From positions 2,153,910 through 2,217,909 of the forward strand of contig JAVLUZ010000150.1 in NCBI GenBank assembly GCA_036768485.1: 64,000 nt of DNA, written 5' to 3'. The position numbers and the translations under genes were made by a program. The notes under the pieces are model-generated. The model did not search any database. It saw only the letters and a program-made list of their open reading frames with translations, and was not told the origin of the DNA. Positions 11,567 through 21,559 of the stretch are shown here, in pieces (position 1 is the stretch's first letter; every line of letters starts with the position of its first letter). The stretch is from Mermis nigrescens. Lineage: Eukaryota > Nematoda > Enoplea > Mermithida > Mermithidae.

Positions 11567-12607
11567 TGTAAATACAGAGCCGGCCTATGTCTACAAAATC
11601 GACACAGGACACGGGTGTATTTGCCTTCGAGACTTACTTAGGTACTTAGGTACTTAGATCTGCTCTCAGCGCTGGCCCCGATTGCTTAGTCTGGAACGAC
11701 TTTGGTCTTTGGACCCTTACAGACCTTACGGCTTTGATCCCCTTGGTCCTAATATTGCTGACCGCTTCTGGTCGGGTGATCTCAGCAGCTACGCACTAAG
11801 CCCTAAGACTACCTACCTAAATCTCGGAATTGCCGCAAAGGTCAGTTGACCTATCTCAATGCTCAAGTTGATGAATTAACTTATTTTCTGGGTTCGAATC
11901 AATCAGAAATGTTTTTGGTTCCTAATGTACGTAGCACAATGAAATTTGAAAACAACACCAACGAGCTCTAGACTGATCAATCATCATTAAAGATTAAATA
12001 ATATTTTTGACCAGTTTTAGGATTGAGAAAAGAATTAAGACTTTTGAACAAAATAAATAATCATACAAAATTTACCTATTCCTCCACTAAGAATCCCAAA
12101 ATCCTCGACGATGGGAAATTACCGACCTCACCCGCGGTATAACGAAACCCCTGGGTAGGTTTTATATTTTATTCTAATCGCTATATACACGGCTTAGTGC
12201 CGGACAACAAAATAACGCAAAAACGAATAAAAACGTACTCGACTATATAATCGTACGTCCAGCCAACTCCTAACCAACTAACTACAGATGGCCTCATAGG
12301 ACCATTACAGTAAACGAAGTTTACGTTAAAATAACATAATACTGTAATTACTTTTAATTCACAACGAATGTTCTAGACTAAGATAAGCGGTAATGCATAA
12401 AACAATTACTATTATCATATACTTAATTCTATGTTACCGGACAAGTATCTTATTGTTTTTTAATATTGAAAATTTGGGAAAAAGTGGGAAAACCGAAGGC
12501 ATAGCCCACAGTGCACTATCGTAGATAGCTACTAGTATTGGCTATGTAAATGGCTACCGCGAACTGCTAACACAAGTTCGCCAAACCGTGTAACTCTCGT
12601 AGTTACA
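11567..12607 (-). repeat. 3' LTR of the Ty3/gypsy element
   Basis: On the - strand it starts TGTAACTACGAG and ends ATTTACA, the canonical TG...CA. It matches the copy at 24873-25924 along its full length, with about 25-30 differences by eye, many of them single-base indels plus a 10-bp duplication. A TATAAAA followed by GC-rich sequence (12160-12166, - strand) could be a promoter; the adjacent AATAAA could serve polyadenylation. Confidence 0.95.
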
Positions 12608-12615
12608 CTCCCCCA
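12608..12615 (-). other. Polypurine tract
   Basis: Read on the - strand, GGGGGAG lies immediately before the 3' LTR, where second-strand priming is expected. Confidence 0.7.
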
Positions 12616-13391
12616 CGTATAGAAAAAAATTAGACACAAAGTGGAGAATTTTTTCGGGGGTACACAATAACGACTGGCGTCCGCAACGCCTCTACTAATT
12701 GACACTCTGGCGTCCGCAACGCCTTATCCTGAGCGAACGTAATAAACAAAAATAAAATAATGATAATAATAATAATAGCGATAACAAATAGCGGTCAACG
12801 CATGACCTTGTTCGCACTCAGGAACACTCTCAACGACGCTAGCTCCTGTTTCAGCTCATCAACTTGCTTGAGCAACTCTTCCTGCTCCGTTCTCCACAAA
12901 GTTCTTGCACCCGAAGTTGTACCTTTTTGCACGAACACTCAAAACTTTAGCGCCTCAGCCCTCCTTCGGCTCCCGGGTAAGGAAAAATTTTGAATTGAAA
13001 AAGATTTTTAGATTGGGTGTAAAGAACCCCTTGTCCATTAGAGAATTAAGATACCATAATAGTAACACCGCTATTGAGCAAAAAGTTAAGACACGAGATT
13101 ATAAGGCAAAATTATGCATGAGCAAAGATTAAAGACATAGACAATTTTAAAATACGAGGTCAAGATAAAACGAGGAATGCCATTATGCGAGATGACAAGA
13201 AAAAATAAGCACCGTCAATCAAAAAATTACAGCAATAATATGACGAGAAAAATTACACAAGAAAATAAACAAAACGCGAAAATTGTCCTGGAATCCACAT
13301 CAGGAACAAAAAAACGAAAAAGACAAAAAGCTGCTGGTCCATTTGACGCCTATCGCAGAGTTCAAAAGTTCAGTACGTCAAACTTGAAAAA
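12616..13391 (-). other. Retrotransposon 3' untranslated region
   Basis: About 780 bp between the stop of the last frame and the polypurine tract. No conserved frame is seen. A short direct repeat, tggcgtccgcaacgcc, occurs twice near 12680 and 12710. Confidence 0.5.
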
Positions 13392-14330
13392 TTAATAACG
13401 ATCCTGATAGGTAGGCTTCGAGCCGCGCGGCTTGCCGCGACGGCGCTGGAAATACTCGCGGTCCAAATCGGTTTCGCGACGCGTGTTTGAATGCTCGCAA
13501 TATTGATAAGGCGATTCCCTACGTCCGTACATATGTTGACGTAGGCTCCAATGAGGGTCGACTGGTCGACTGTCATCTTTGTCTTTGTCCTCCTTGTCAT
13601 AGTCATCCGCGTAACGACGCAGGGTTGGAGGCACCGGCGTCAAATATTGTTCCGGATGAAAACCATACGATTCTTCGCGTGATGTATCGCGTGAACGCTG
13701 CTTTGGTTGTGTAGCAGGCCACGGTTTTGGCAATAACGGTTCACGTTGAGGTTGTGGTTGGGAATAGACCTCAATGGCTGATTGATCTTGACTTGACGGT
13801 GGTTGATACGAATTGATCCCATTGTTGACGTTGGCGTGATTGCAACCGGCCCTGATGAGTTCCGCGGTTTGATTGTGGCTGTTGGCAATATTTGCGAGGC
13901 TGCTGCTGTCGCGAGCGCGACATGTGACCAGCATCTGCCTGCAAATATCTCTTGGAACGCGATTGCGATTCCGGATATTGGTTTTGCCGCGGTTGGGTCT
14001 GCAGTCGTGCGTGAGTCTGTGCATAAGGTTTTGCTTGTGCTTGTGTTTGCGATTGAGAACGCTGGTGCGTTTGAGCGTACCTTTGCCGGGACGACTGTGG
14101 ATCTTGCCGCCTGTGGCCCCTTTGGCTGGTACGAGCTTGTAATTTTGCCGCGACTTCTGCGCAAACAAGCCTTTTTACTCGTTCTTTTTCCAAATTTTTT
14201 AAATGACGCAATGCGTGTTCAGATTTTGTGTCATAAAATTTATTCAGTTTTTCACGGTGCTCATCTTCCGACATTTGGCGAATGCCTGAAGCAACCGTGA
14301 GCGAGCCGGCGCAGCGCAAGCGCGTCACAT
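13392..14330 (-). CDS. Retrotransposon extra ORF, C-terminal Gln/Arg-rich and charged part
   Basis: Two overlapping - strand frames are needed to follow it. The upstream part reads SEDEHREKLNKFYDTKSEHA, then a helical Lys/Arg stretch (EKERVKRLVCAEVAAKLQAR) and a Gln/Arg/Ser-rich region. The downstream part is PLPKPWPATQPKQRSRD, then acidic/basic ADDYDKEDKDKDDSRPVD and a basic end RRRGKPRGSKPTYQDRY before TAA at 13392-13394. Low-complexity and positively charged, it could bind nucleic acid, but no domain is recognised. A frameshift near 13,900-14,000 is likely. Confidence 0.6.
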
Positions 14331-14341
14331 GCCTTGGAAGC

Positions 14342-15286
14342 TCAGACAGCAAGATTTTCTCTATCGCGCTGTTCGATAATCATGCGCGCTTTTTGCTTTT
14401 CAATTTGTGCCACAAGAGACAGATCGACTTTGGGCCTGGCAAGGCTTGCCGAGGACCCACGAGAGTCTTGCAAGGAGGCCTGTTGTCTCTCCTTGCGAAT
14501 TTTTTCCAATTCTCCTTCCAAACAGTGTTTTAGGTAAAAAGCCGATTTTTGGCGACCTCTAAATTGGTCAAATTGAACTGGAACCTCAAGTGGCGGATTG
14601 GTTTCTAAGCAAATGGTGTGAATCATATTGTGTAATTCGGCCTGGTTTTTGATCCGCATGGCCAGTTCCGGGAATTCCGGGAAAGCATCAATTGGCGATG
14701 GTGTGTAAGATTTGCCAAGAAAAGCGTCGTGTAACATGCGACGCAGCTGTTCCACCATACGCCAACCTATAGCGGCATTGCCGTAGGCGTACGCGTAAAA
14801 GTGGAACTTTCTGTTCAGGAATTCCAACAGCACTTTTGCGTGCATCACATCAATCGATGAGAAAATAGACAAAAATCGATACTCCGATTTGTATTCAGCT
14901 TGAAATTCTCGGAATGTATCAAAAACATCGATCATTTGGCGCGTAGATATTAATATTGGTGCTAAATGATTGGGTGCTGAGCACATACGGTGCGGCAAAA
15001 ATTCTGGTCGGATTTGGTGAGCTTGGCCTTTGGTCACAACACTCGGTGGTTTGAGGTGTTGGTGAATCACCAAGTACTCCAACAGAACTTCATATAGCAT
15101 CATTCTGGTGGTGATGAAAAACTGGTTGCGCACAAAATATTTGTCAGGGTAATATAGGCGTTGAAAAACGCTCATTTTATTAATGAATCGAGGCGATGGC
15201 CCACGATCAACATCTGTCACGGGCTGTGCGATAGTAGTCCAAACTAAGGGACGTGCAGGTGTGTCAGCCGAGGATGCATAACTCAA
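14342..15286 (-). CDS. Retrotransposon extra ORF, 314-residue unrecognised domain
   Basis: This is the longest uninterrupted frame of the accessory region. It is globular-looking and helix-rich (FRRINK-like start, LLEFLNRKFHFYAYAYGNAA, WRMVEQLRRMLHDAFLG, PEFPELAMRIKNQAELH) and ends in a coiled-coil-like charged tail (EGELEKIRKERQQASLQ; QIEKQKARMIIEQRDRENL). Upstream sequence to 15,440 also looks coding in a shifted frame (PDILHTLRTYLGEVKGTRLY). It therefore probably belongs to one long product together with the exonuclease. I do not recognise the fold and give no function. No signal peptide, transmembrane segment or env-like feature is seen. Confidence 0.65.
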   Translation of the reverse strand: MSYASSADTPARPLVWTTIAQPVTDVDRGPSPRFINKMSVFQRLYYPDKYFVRNQFFITTRMMLYEVLLEYLVIHQHLKPPSVVTKGQAHQIRPEFLPHRMCSAPNHLAPILISTRQMIDVFDTFREFQAEYKSEYRFLSIFSSIDVMHAKVLLEFLNRKFHFYAYAYGNAAIGWRMVEQLRRMLHDAFLGKSYTPSPIDAFPEFPELAMRIKNQAELHNMIHTICLETNPPLEVPVQFDQFRGRQKSAFYLKHCLEGELEKIRKERQQASLQDSRGSSASLARPKVDLSLVAQIEKQKARMIIEQRDRENLAV

Positions 15287-15438
15287 ATGCGCTGCATAAA
15301 CTCATCAAAATGCACTTGGGCAATTTCTGAGCAGCTGATTGTACAAACGCGTTCCTTTGACTTCACCTAAGTAAGTGCGCAAAGTGTGCAAAATGTCAGG
15401 GACAATATAGCACGGCGCTTCAAGTGTCATAGTTTTGA

Positions 15439-16540
15439 TCATGTTGAAAAATTGTGTTGGATATAACGCGAGCGATTTTGCTCTCTCGCGTTTTCTACAG
15501 CGGTTACGCGTTCACATATAGCTTGTAGGTATGGAGGGACTGCGGCCTCCACATTCAACGGTACATTTTGAATACCCTGTGGTTGAGTGCGCGCTACAGT
15601 ATCCAATGCACCAGTCATAGCCATAGGTATGTTAAAACGAGTACCGGGTGCCAATAAATTCAACACGCCTTGTGGCGCGGTTTGTGACGCAATTTGCGTA
15701 GACAATGCAGCCTGCTGTATTTCTTGTGGCGGCAGCGTGCGTTGCACTCGCGGAGGTGAGCCTAAAATATCCAACATTATGACATTGGGTCCAGGGTATC
15801 ATCCTGTCCAATCCGGCTGTGAAGTCAGTAAAGGCAGGAACAACCCTATTCCCAAAGGTGCCTGCGGCGGCGCCACAAGCGATTGCAGAGCAATTGGTTG
15901 CGAAATGGTGGTGGCGCCTTTTCGCGCCTCTGCAGTGCGTCTGGTTTGTGGAGGCAATAAATTAGCTTGTCTTTCGGCCTCAGAGTCCAATAGTGCGATT
16001 ATTGAACGTTTTGGTGATAAGTCTGGCTCATCCGTAGGTACGGATTGCTCTACTCCGATCCATGGGTGATTCGAATTGGATATCAGCTTGCAAAGCAGTC
16101 GCAGAGGCTGGCGTAAAAGCACTGCTAGATGTAGGTTTAGAGTCAGGTGCTATGGTCGGGCCCAGTTCTAAGCCGGCAATAGCCTGCACATTACAAACGG
16201 CTAAATTGGGGTTTTCCCAAAGGTTGTCATGCGACAACGCATCTGTTACAGAGGCAACGGTGGTAGCCGCGGCTATAGCCGCTTGTTGGTGCTGAGCCGG
16301 CATATAGAAATCATATGGCGTGGTCAACTCTCCGCCGTCCGAATCTACGGTGACTTCAGTCGCCGAGCTGGTCGACTGGCCCCGTGAAGGTGTGCGAGAC
16401 AACAGTACACACCGTCTTGTTTTTGGGCCGGCTGATTCAACATGCATTTCATCGCCTTTAAAAGAAAATGGTAACGGTTTTTTATCTTCCGTAATCCGAT
16501 TATTTTGTGAACAGCCTTCTATCAATATAAAAACATCGAT
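15439..16540 (-). CDS. Retrotransposon extra ORF, Ala/Ser/Pro-rich linker
   Basis: Three - strand frames in succession are rich in Ala, Ser, Thr, Pro and Gln: ...HQQAAIAAATTVASVTDA..., ...PKRSIIALLDSEAERQANLL..., ...QEIQQAALSTQIASQTAPQG.... The composition resembles a flexible linker between the exonuclease and the 314-residue domain. Frameshifts lie near 16,060-16,120 and 15,780-15,800. Confidence 0.55.
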
Positions 16541-17294
16541 AGTAATCAGGGCGTCCAACGCCAAATAAATCTGCATATCGCGTTTTAACGGCAAGCTCCA
16601 CGCCTGGCCCCAATTATCAGGTGCGTTTGGATTGAGAAACATATTGAAGAAAAATTCGGCCAAACGGCTTTAGCATTATGCAAGAGAGCTGTAATATGAT
16701 GGTGACGAGTGAACGTTCTCGCCATCGGATGTATATCAATAAAATTTGCAACAAAAGGATCTTTCCAATGCAGTTTATTTTGAAGTTCAGCATCGGGGAT
16801 TTTCATAATTTCTCCAAACGTAGGTCCGAAAACGTGAAAATAAGCAATTTTGTCTTGTGTTGGGTCAAAACACACCATTTGCACGTCCAAAAGGCACGTT
16901 GCAAGCAGTTGGTGCAACCCAAAGGTGGTTTTGGAAAGCAAGAAACATTCCAACAGAACACGTGGCCGTTCGCGCTAGTTACTTGGACATAGCGTACAAA
17001 TGGGCCATGGATGTCCTGGTAAGTTGGACAAAATTGCTGAAAACGTAGGTCCCAATTTTTGTAAGTTCGGGTTTTTTGATCGTTCACAAACTCCGAATCA
17101 TAGCCCAAAAATAGAGTGCCATTTATTACATTTGACGGCTGTAACAAAGCCAGTATAGCTGCAAAAGACTGCTGGTCATTGGTGACTAAAACAGTTTGGA
17201 GAATTCTCCTCTCTTGGCTACACGAAGGGTAGCCAAAGGGAATCTCCCAAAAGTTTTGTCCCACCAGAGCTCTTGTTCGTTTACGCGTTTGCAA
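16540..17294 (-). pseudogene. DEDDy 3'-5' exonuclease domain (split over three frames)
   Basis: All the motifs of a DEDDy exonuclease (RNase D/WRN superfamily) occur in order. Exo I: TLFLGYDSEF (Asp at 17097-17099), then YVQVTSANGHVFCWNV. Exo II: LLDVQMVCFDPTQDKIAYFH (Asp near 16854), then FIDI. Exo III: PDNWGQAWSLPLKRDMQIYL then ALDALITIDVF, with Tyr near 16567 and Asp near 16555 as Y-x3-D. Family members trim 3' ends of RNA or single-stranded DNA using two metal ions. Two single-base frameshifts (about 16,900-16,940 and 16,600-16,650) separate the motifs, so this copy is broken, or the assembly has indels. Comparable exonuclease ORFs are known in LTR and Penelope-like elements of bdelloid rotifers. 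Confidence 0.85.
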
Positions 17295-17440
17295 TGATTT
17301 TTTGCATCATTTGGGTTTGTATATCTAATCATTTTTGCACTTAATGCTTCTAGACCATTAACATGCTGGTCATCATTTTGCAGCAAAGGGTCTGGAAAAT
17401 CCAACCCCGTTCCGTAGCCATACTTATCAAAGCCGAACAA
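17186..17440 (-). CDS. Junction segment between integrase and exonuclease
   Basis: This open frame continues where the integrase frame loses sense (after PATLDEFCSAL). It reads YGYGTGLDFPDPLLQNDDQH, VNGLEALSAKMIRYTNP... and ends about where the exonuclease frame begins. No stop codon clearly separates integrase from exonuclease once frameshifts are allowed for, so the exonuclease may be fused to pol rather than being a separate ORF. No domain is recognised. Confidence 0.5.
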   Translation of the reverse strand: MFGFDKYGYGTGLDFPDPLLQNDDQHVNGLEALSAKMIRYTNPNDAKNHCKRVNEQELWWDKTFGRFPLATLRVAKRGEFSKLF

Positions 17441-19120
17441 AACTCATCTAGGGTCGCAGGATCGCGCCCTTCAAATGTTGAATTGGCGACCAGCTGACTC
17501 CAACAACGCCTCTTTGCTTGGGGCACCCTCGTCAGCCATGGGTCTGCAAAAGGGAAAACGTCAGATAATGGTACTGCATGTGCTGTTTTAGAGCCATTTA
17601 ATAAACGTACAGGCGCGCAGTCCTTAGCTTTTTGCTCCCTGCCCTGTAAGTCTTCAAAACTTATTACTACAGCCGGGGTGAGAGGGCAATGTGGTAATTT
17701 TACCAAAACAAAATTGCCAGGGACATATGCGTGCTTTTTGACAATTAAATCCGAGTACGGTAATTTAGGCTCAGGTAAAAGTCTATTCCGATGAACATGA
17801 TGAGTAATTAAAGGATTATAGACATAAGCGATTTTAGCAGTTTCTGGAGTAGGTAATTCAATAATTCGGTAAGGACCAACGTGTTTGGGTGATAATTTAC
17901 CAATTTCAGGTTGGATTACTGAAGTATTATTGAGATAAACGATATCCAAAACAGAAAAATTTGTTTGGGTTACGGATTTGTCATATTGAGATTTTTACAG
18001 CTTATGCGCTTGAGCTAAATTTTTAGACGCAATTTCATGTAGATCTTGTCAAGTCAGCTTGAAATCAATGACATATTTTTCCACAACGGGTGGTAAGTTC
18101 GGATTTATCGCAAAGTCATTTATAAGTAGAGTATCAAGGGGAAACGCTGGTTTGCGACCATATAGCATTTCAAAAGGAGATATATTAGTTGATGATTGAG
18201 GAGTCGCGCGATATGTGAATAACGCGAATGGCAAAAATTGTTCACAATCATACTGGGATCACGCGCTCAACTTAGACAAACCATCAATTAAGGTGCGATT
18301 ATAGCGTTCCACCAATCCATCACAGTGAGGGTGATATGGGGTTGTAATATATTTTTTGAATGTTTAAGAGTTTACAGACTTCCGAAATTAGGGTAGATGT
18401 AAAATTTGAACCCTGATCTGTCAAAAACCTTTTGGGAACTCCATAACGTGGGATAATTTCTCTTAGTAACAGATTTGCAATTGTTGTTGCCTTTATATCA
18501 TAAACAGCAAAAGATTCCATGCATTTGGTAAAATAGTCCATAAAAAGTACGATTTGGTCATTTCCGGAGGGGGATTGCGGCATATGCAAGCAATCACACG
18601 CAATAAGTTCAAAAGGCGCGGAAACTTCGATTGGTTGCAAGGGAACAGATGTGGAATTTAATGCGACCTTATGTTGTAAGCACACATCACAATTCCTACA
18701 CCACACAATCACATCATTTTCCATGCGCGGCCACCAATAACGCATTTGTATGGTGGGCAAAATTTTGCGCGATGAAAAATGAGCTCCGAATATAGAGTCA
18801 TGAAATTCGGTTAATATAAAGCGACGCAAAGATTTTGGTATAACGATTTGATGAACGATAGTTGGCGAAGGTTTAGGTTGAAAACGACAATAAAGAACAT
18901 CGTTAACGAGAAAAAATTCGTCACAATACTTTTTCGTTGTTAGATCATTCAACGCGATGCGAATTTTGTGCAGTTCGTCAACAGCACGTTGCTCTGCGAG
19001 TAAGCGCGCAGGTGTTAGCATTTCAGCATTTTCAGCATCAGTAAGTTGAATGCATTCGCGAAACGTAGGCGTTTTAGAATTGGTAGGGTCAATTGGCGCA
19101 GTAGGAATGTTGTTTTGCAC
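17350..19120 (-). pseudogene. Integrase with GPY and PWWP-like C-terminus
   Basis: N-terminal zinc-binding segment: FHDSIFGAHFS ... YWWPRM ... WCRNCDVCLQHK. Catalytic core: first Asp in ACDCLH, second in FLTDQGSNF, and Glu in CDGLVERYNRTL (frame shifted near 18,340, with a stop near 18,245). The C-terminal frame (17949-17350) has a GPY region (PKHVGPYRIIELP), then residues about 75-135 that read like a PWWP fold (VPGNFVLVKLPHCPLTPAVV ... APVRLLNGSKTAHAVPLSD, VFPF). PWWP modules of chromatin proteins recognise methylated histone H3 and DNA. In chromoviruses a chromodomain occupies this place. The PWWP call is by eye. Confidence 0.8.
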
Positions 19121-19336
19121 ATTAGGATTATTAATTGATGCATTAGGCGCATTATCACGCGATCGGTCAGGTGGAACCGATTTGTCTTCGGATTCAGAAT
19201 CTTCCGAGTCTAAATTTGCGATATTAACAACATTTTTGCGCTCGAGTTTATATTTACGCTTTGCATGATCGTATTCTGGGTGTCGTGAAAGAAGATCAGC
19301 TGAGTTATATGCACCAGGAACGTAAATGATATCATA

Positions 19337-19848
19337 TTAATACTCTTGTAATTTGAGACCCCAATGGCATAAACGACTCGATGGGTCTTTAACATTTACT
19401 AGCCAAGTTAGCGCTTGATGATCAGTTTTGACAATGAATTTTTTACCGTATAGATAGTGTCGATAATGCTTGATGGCCCACACTACCGCTAGCGCTTCTT
19501 TCTCCAATGTAGCATAATTACATTTGGCAGAATTTAGCACGCGACTAGCGTAGCTAAGAATAAAACGATTTTTGGATGGTAAGTGCTTTCGAGTCAAAAT
19601 AGCACCTAACGCATAATTGCTTGCGTCAGTTGTTAAAATAAATTGGTGCTCATTGTCAAATTTTGGTAATTGCAAAATAGGTGGGGACGTAAATGCTTTT
19701 TTTTCAGAAGCTCAAAAGCGGTTTGGTGTTCGGCCTTCCAGAAAAATTTGACATCTTTGCAAAGAAGATGGAATAACGGTTTTGTGATTTTAGCGAGATC
19801 TTTAACAAATTTCTTAAACCATTGGACTAAGCCAAGGAATTTCTGCAA
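19337..19848 (-). CDS. RNase H (and RT thumb/connection)
   Basis: Frame 19848-19633: QKFLGLVQWFKKFVKDLAKI (the usual FLG-Y-R-F connection of gypsy RTs). Frame 19675-19337: LTTDASNYALGAIL, YATLEKEALAVVWAIKHYRH and VKTDHQALTWL carry the RNase H Asp, Glu and Asp. A frameshift joins the two near 19,650. A further frameshift and a TGA (19988-19990) separate this from the RT domain. Confidence 0.9.
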
Positions 19849-19987
19849 AGATTTAACGGTTTTTGGTACGGGAAACGCTGATTAAGTCTGCAACTTTAGA
19901 CATGTCAGGAGCGATGCCCAATGAACTTATGCTATGGCCAAGAAATTTTACTTCCGCATGAGCAAGATGGCATTTATCTGGCTTTAC

Positions 19988-21022
19988 TCATAAGTTTGCA
20001 TTCTTAAGTGCAATGAAAACATTTTCAAGATCTTTTAAATGTTCTTTAAAAGTGCGCGAAAAAATAATTATGTCATCAATATAAACAAGACAAGATTTCC
20101 AATTTAGAACAGCGAGCACAAGCTCCATTAGCCTTTGGAAATCTGCGGGCGCATTTTTTAAGCCGAAAAGTAAAACTTCAAATTCATAATGGCCAACAGG
20201 GCATATAAATGCAGTTTTTTCGCAGGATTTATTGTCAAGAGGAATTTGCCAGTAACCGGATTTTAGATCTAACGTGCTAAAATATGCGGCAGAGCCTAAG
20301 GTATCAAAATAATCATCTAGTTGAGGAAGAGGATAAACTTGCGTTTTAGTTACGTCATTTAAACGACGATAATCGACGACCAGCCTTAGGGAACTGTCCT
20401 TTTTTCCTATGAGAAATAATGGACTTGCCCATGGGCTAGTTGTAGGTCGAATAATTTTATCTGCAAGCATTTCATTTATGATTTTTTGCATAGATTCCCT
20501 TCTAGAATGCTCAACATGATACGTTTTTCCCACAATGGGCGGATTATCCCCTGTATCAATTTGATGTTTCATCAAGGGGGTACGTCCGAGAGGCTCATTT
20601 TTTAATGCAAAAATAGAGTCATATTTTAAGCAAAGTTCACGAATTTGTTTCTGTTGCCAAGAATCAACGGCGGAGCCGTTTAAAGCTTCATTTATTGACG
20701 CAAAAAGCTCAGGTGTCCTATCATCAAAATTTGAGACATGTGACACGACTTCGGCATCAGAGGTTAAAGAACCTATTATTTCACCAGAGTCAATGCAAAT
20801 TGGCGCTTTAGAGATGTTACAAACGCGAACAGGTATTAAAGGTTGTGACGCATTGACTATAGATGGAGCAACAAAAAGTGAAGTTTTTTCCATAAAATCA
20901 GGATTTGGTTCAAATAATGTAAAATCAAAATCGCAAGAACCATGACTTATATAGCCAGGTGTAATTAATTCATGTTGAGGTTGTATTATTACAGGCTCAG
21001 GCAGCAAAACATGCACACACAC
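19988..21022 (-). CDS. Reverse transcriptase domain
   Basis: The open frame is 344 codons. Motifs in order: ASPLFLIGKKDSSLRLVVDY, YFSTLDLKSGYWQIPL, GHYEFEVLLFGLKNAPADFQ, CLVYIDDIIIFS. YIDD is the catalytic motif, and LFGLKNAP is typical of Ty3/gypsy. It ends at a TGA within NANL*VKPDKCH, where intact relatives continue, so this is a nonsense mutation or sequence error. It overlaps the protease frame by 26 bp in another frame; the true pol frame probably ran through. Confidence 0.95.
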   Translation of the reverse strand: MCVHVLLPEPVIIQPQHELITPGYISHGSCDFDFTLFEPNPDFMEKTSLFVAPSIVNASQPLIPVRVCNISKAPICIDSGEIIGSLTSDAEVVSHVSNFDDRTPELFASINEALNGSAVDSWQQKQIRELCLKYDSIFALKNEPLGRTPLMKHQIDTGDNPPIVGKTYHVEHSRRESMQKIINEMLADKIIRPTTSPWASPLFLIGKKDSSLRLVVDYRRLNDVTKTQVYPLPQLDDYFDTLGSAAYFSTLDLKSGYWQIPLDNKSCEKTAFICPVGHYEFEVLLFGLKNAPADFQRLMELVLAVLNWKSCLVYIDDIIIFSRTFKEHLKDLENVFIALKNANL

Positions 21023-21491
21023 AACACCAGAGGTAGTCGTGTTGGGTTTCGCGCTGAAATTGCAATTTTTCGTGAGATGATAGTAGATTAATCTTTATGC
21101 CATTTATGAAAGCACAGCGCTCAATAGGATTAGCCCACATGAGTGCGGATTCACAAAAATTGTATCCTAAGAGCGTGTCTTCCGGCAAGTGATCAATTAT
21201 AGATACTGCAGTAGAGATAGATTGTTCTGCAATAGTGAGAGTCATATTTACTTTATATCGGACGACTGCGGTTATTTCTCCTACGCCATGCACAACTTGT
21301 GAGACTTGTTTAGGTGGTAAGTTAAAACCAAGACGTAAAAATGCAGACATAATCATCATGGTGACCTGTGAACCCGTATCTATGAGAGCAGGTACGTCTA
21401 CACCATGAACTTTAACAAGAATAGTGGGCAAATTTGTCCCAGCATGGCTAACGATAGGAATATTAGGATCGATGGTTTTAACTGGAGGCAA
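20997..21491 (-). CDS. Retroviral-type aspartic protease
   Basis: PALIDTGSQVTMM gives the catalytic D-T-G. Upstream TNLPTILVKVHGVDV is the usual flap-preceding strand, and DTLLGYNF follows as the family's hydrophobic-Gly pattern. It cleaves the gag-pol polyprotein. It joins the gag-side frame (LKEYKRLQRRLAIYEKI) directly upstream. Confidence 0.85.
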   Translation of the reverse strand: MPPVKTIDPNIPIVSHAGTNLPTILVKVHGVDVPALIDTGSQVTMMIMSAFLRLGFNLPPKQVSQVVHGVGEITAVVRYKVNMTLTIAEQSISTAVSIIDHLPEDTLLGYNFCESALMWANPIERCAFINGIKINLLSSHEKLQFQRETQHDYLWCCVCACFAA

Positions 21492-21559
21492 ATTTATTTT
21501 TTCATAAATCGCGAGACGACGCTGTAAGCGTTTGTACTCTTTCAGAAATTCTTACGACG

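Noticed and set aside
13803..14300. + strand 165-codon frame
   Set aside because: Antisense to the retrotransposon tail. The - strand carries the neighbouring coding frames, and this one has no motif.
15587..16069. + strand 160-codon Cys-rich frame
   Set aside because: Antisense shadow of the Ala/Ser/Pro-rich linker of the retrotransposon.
13392..17440. Envelope gene in the LTR element
   Set aside because: No signal peptide, transmembrane segment or glycoprotein-like Cys pattern; the region starts with an exonuclease.
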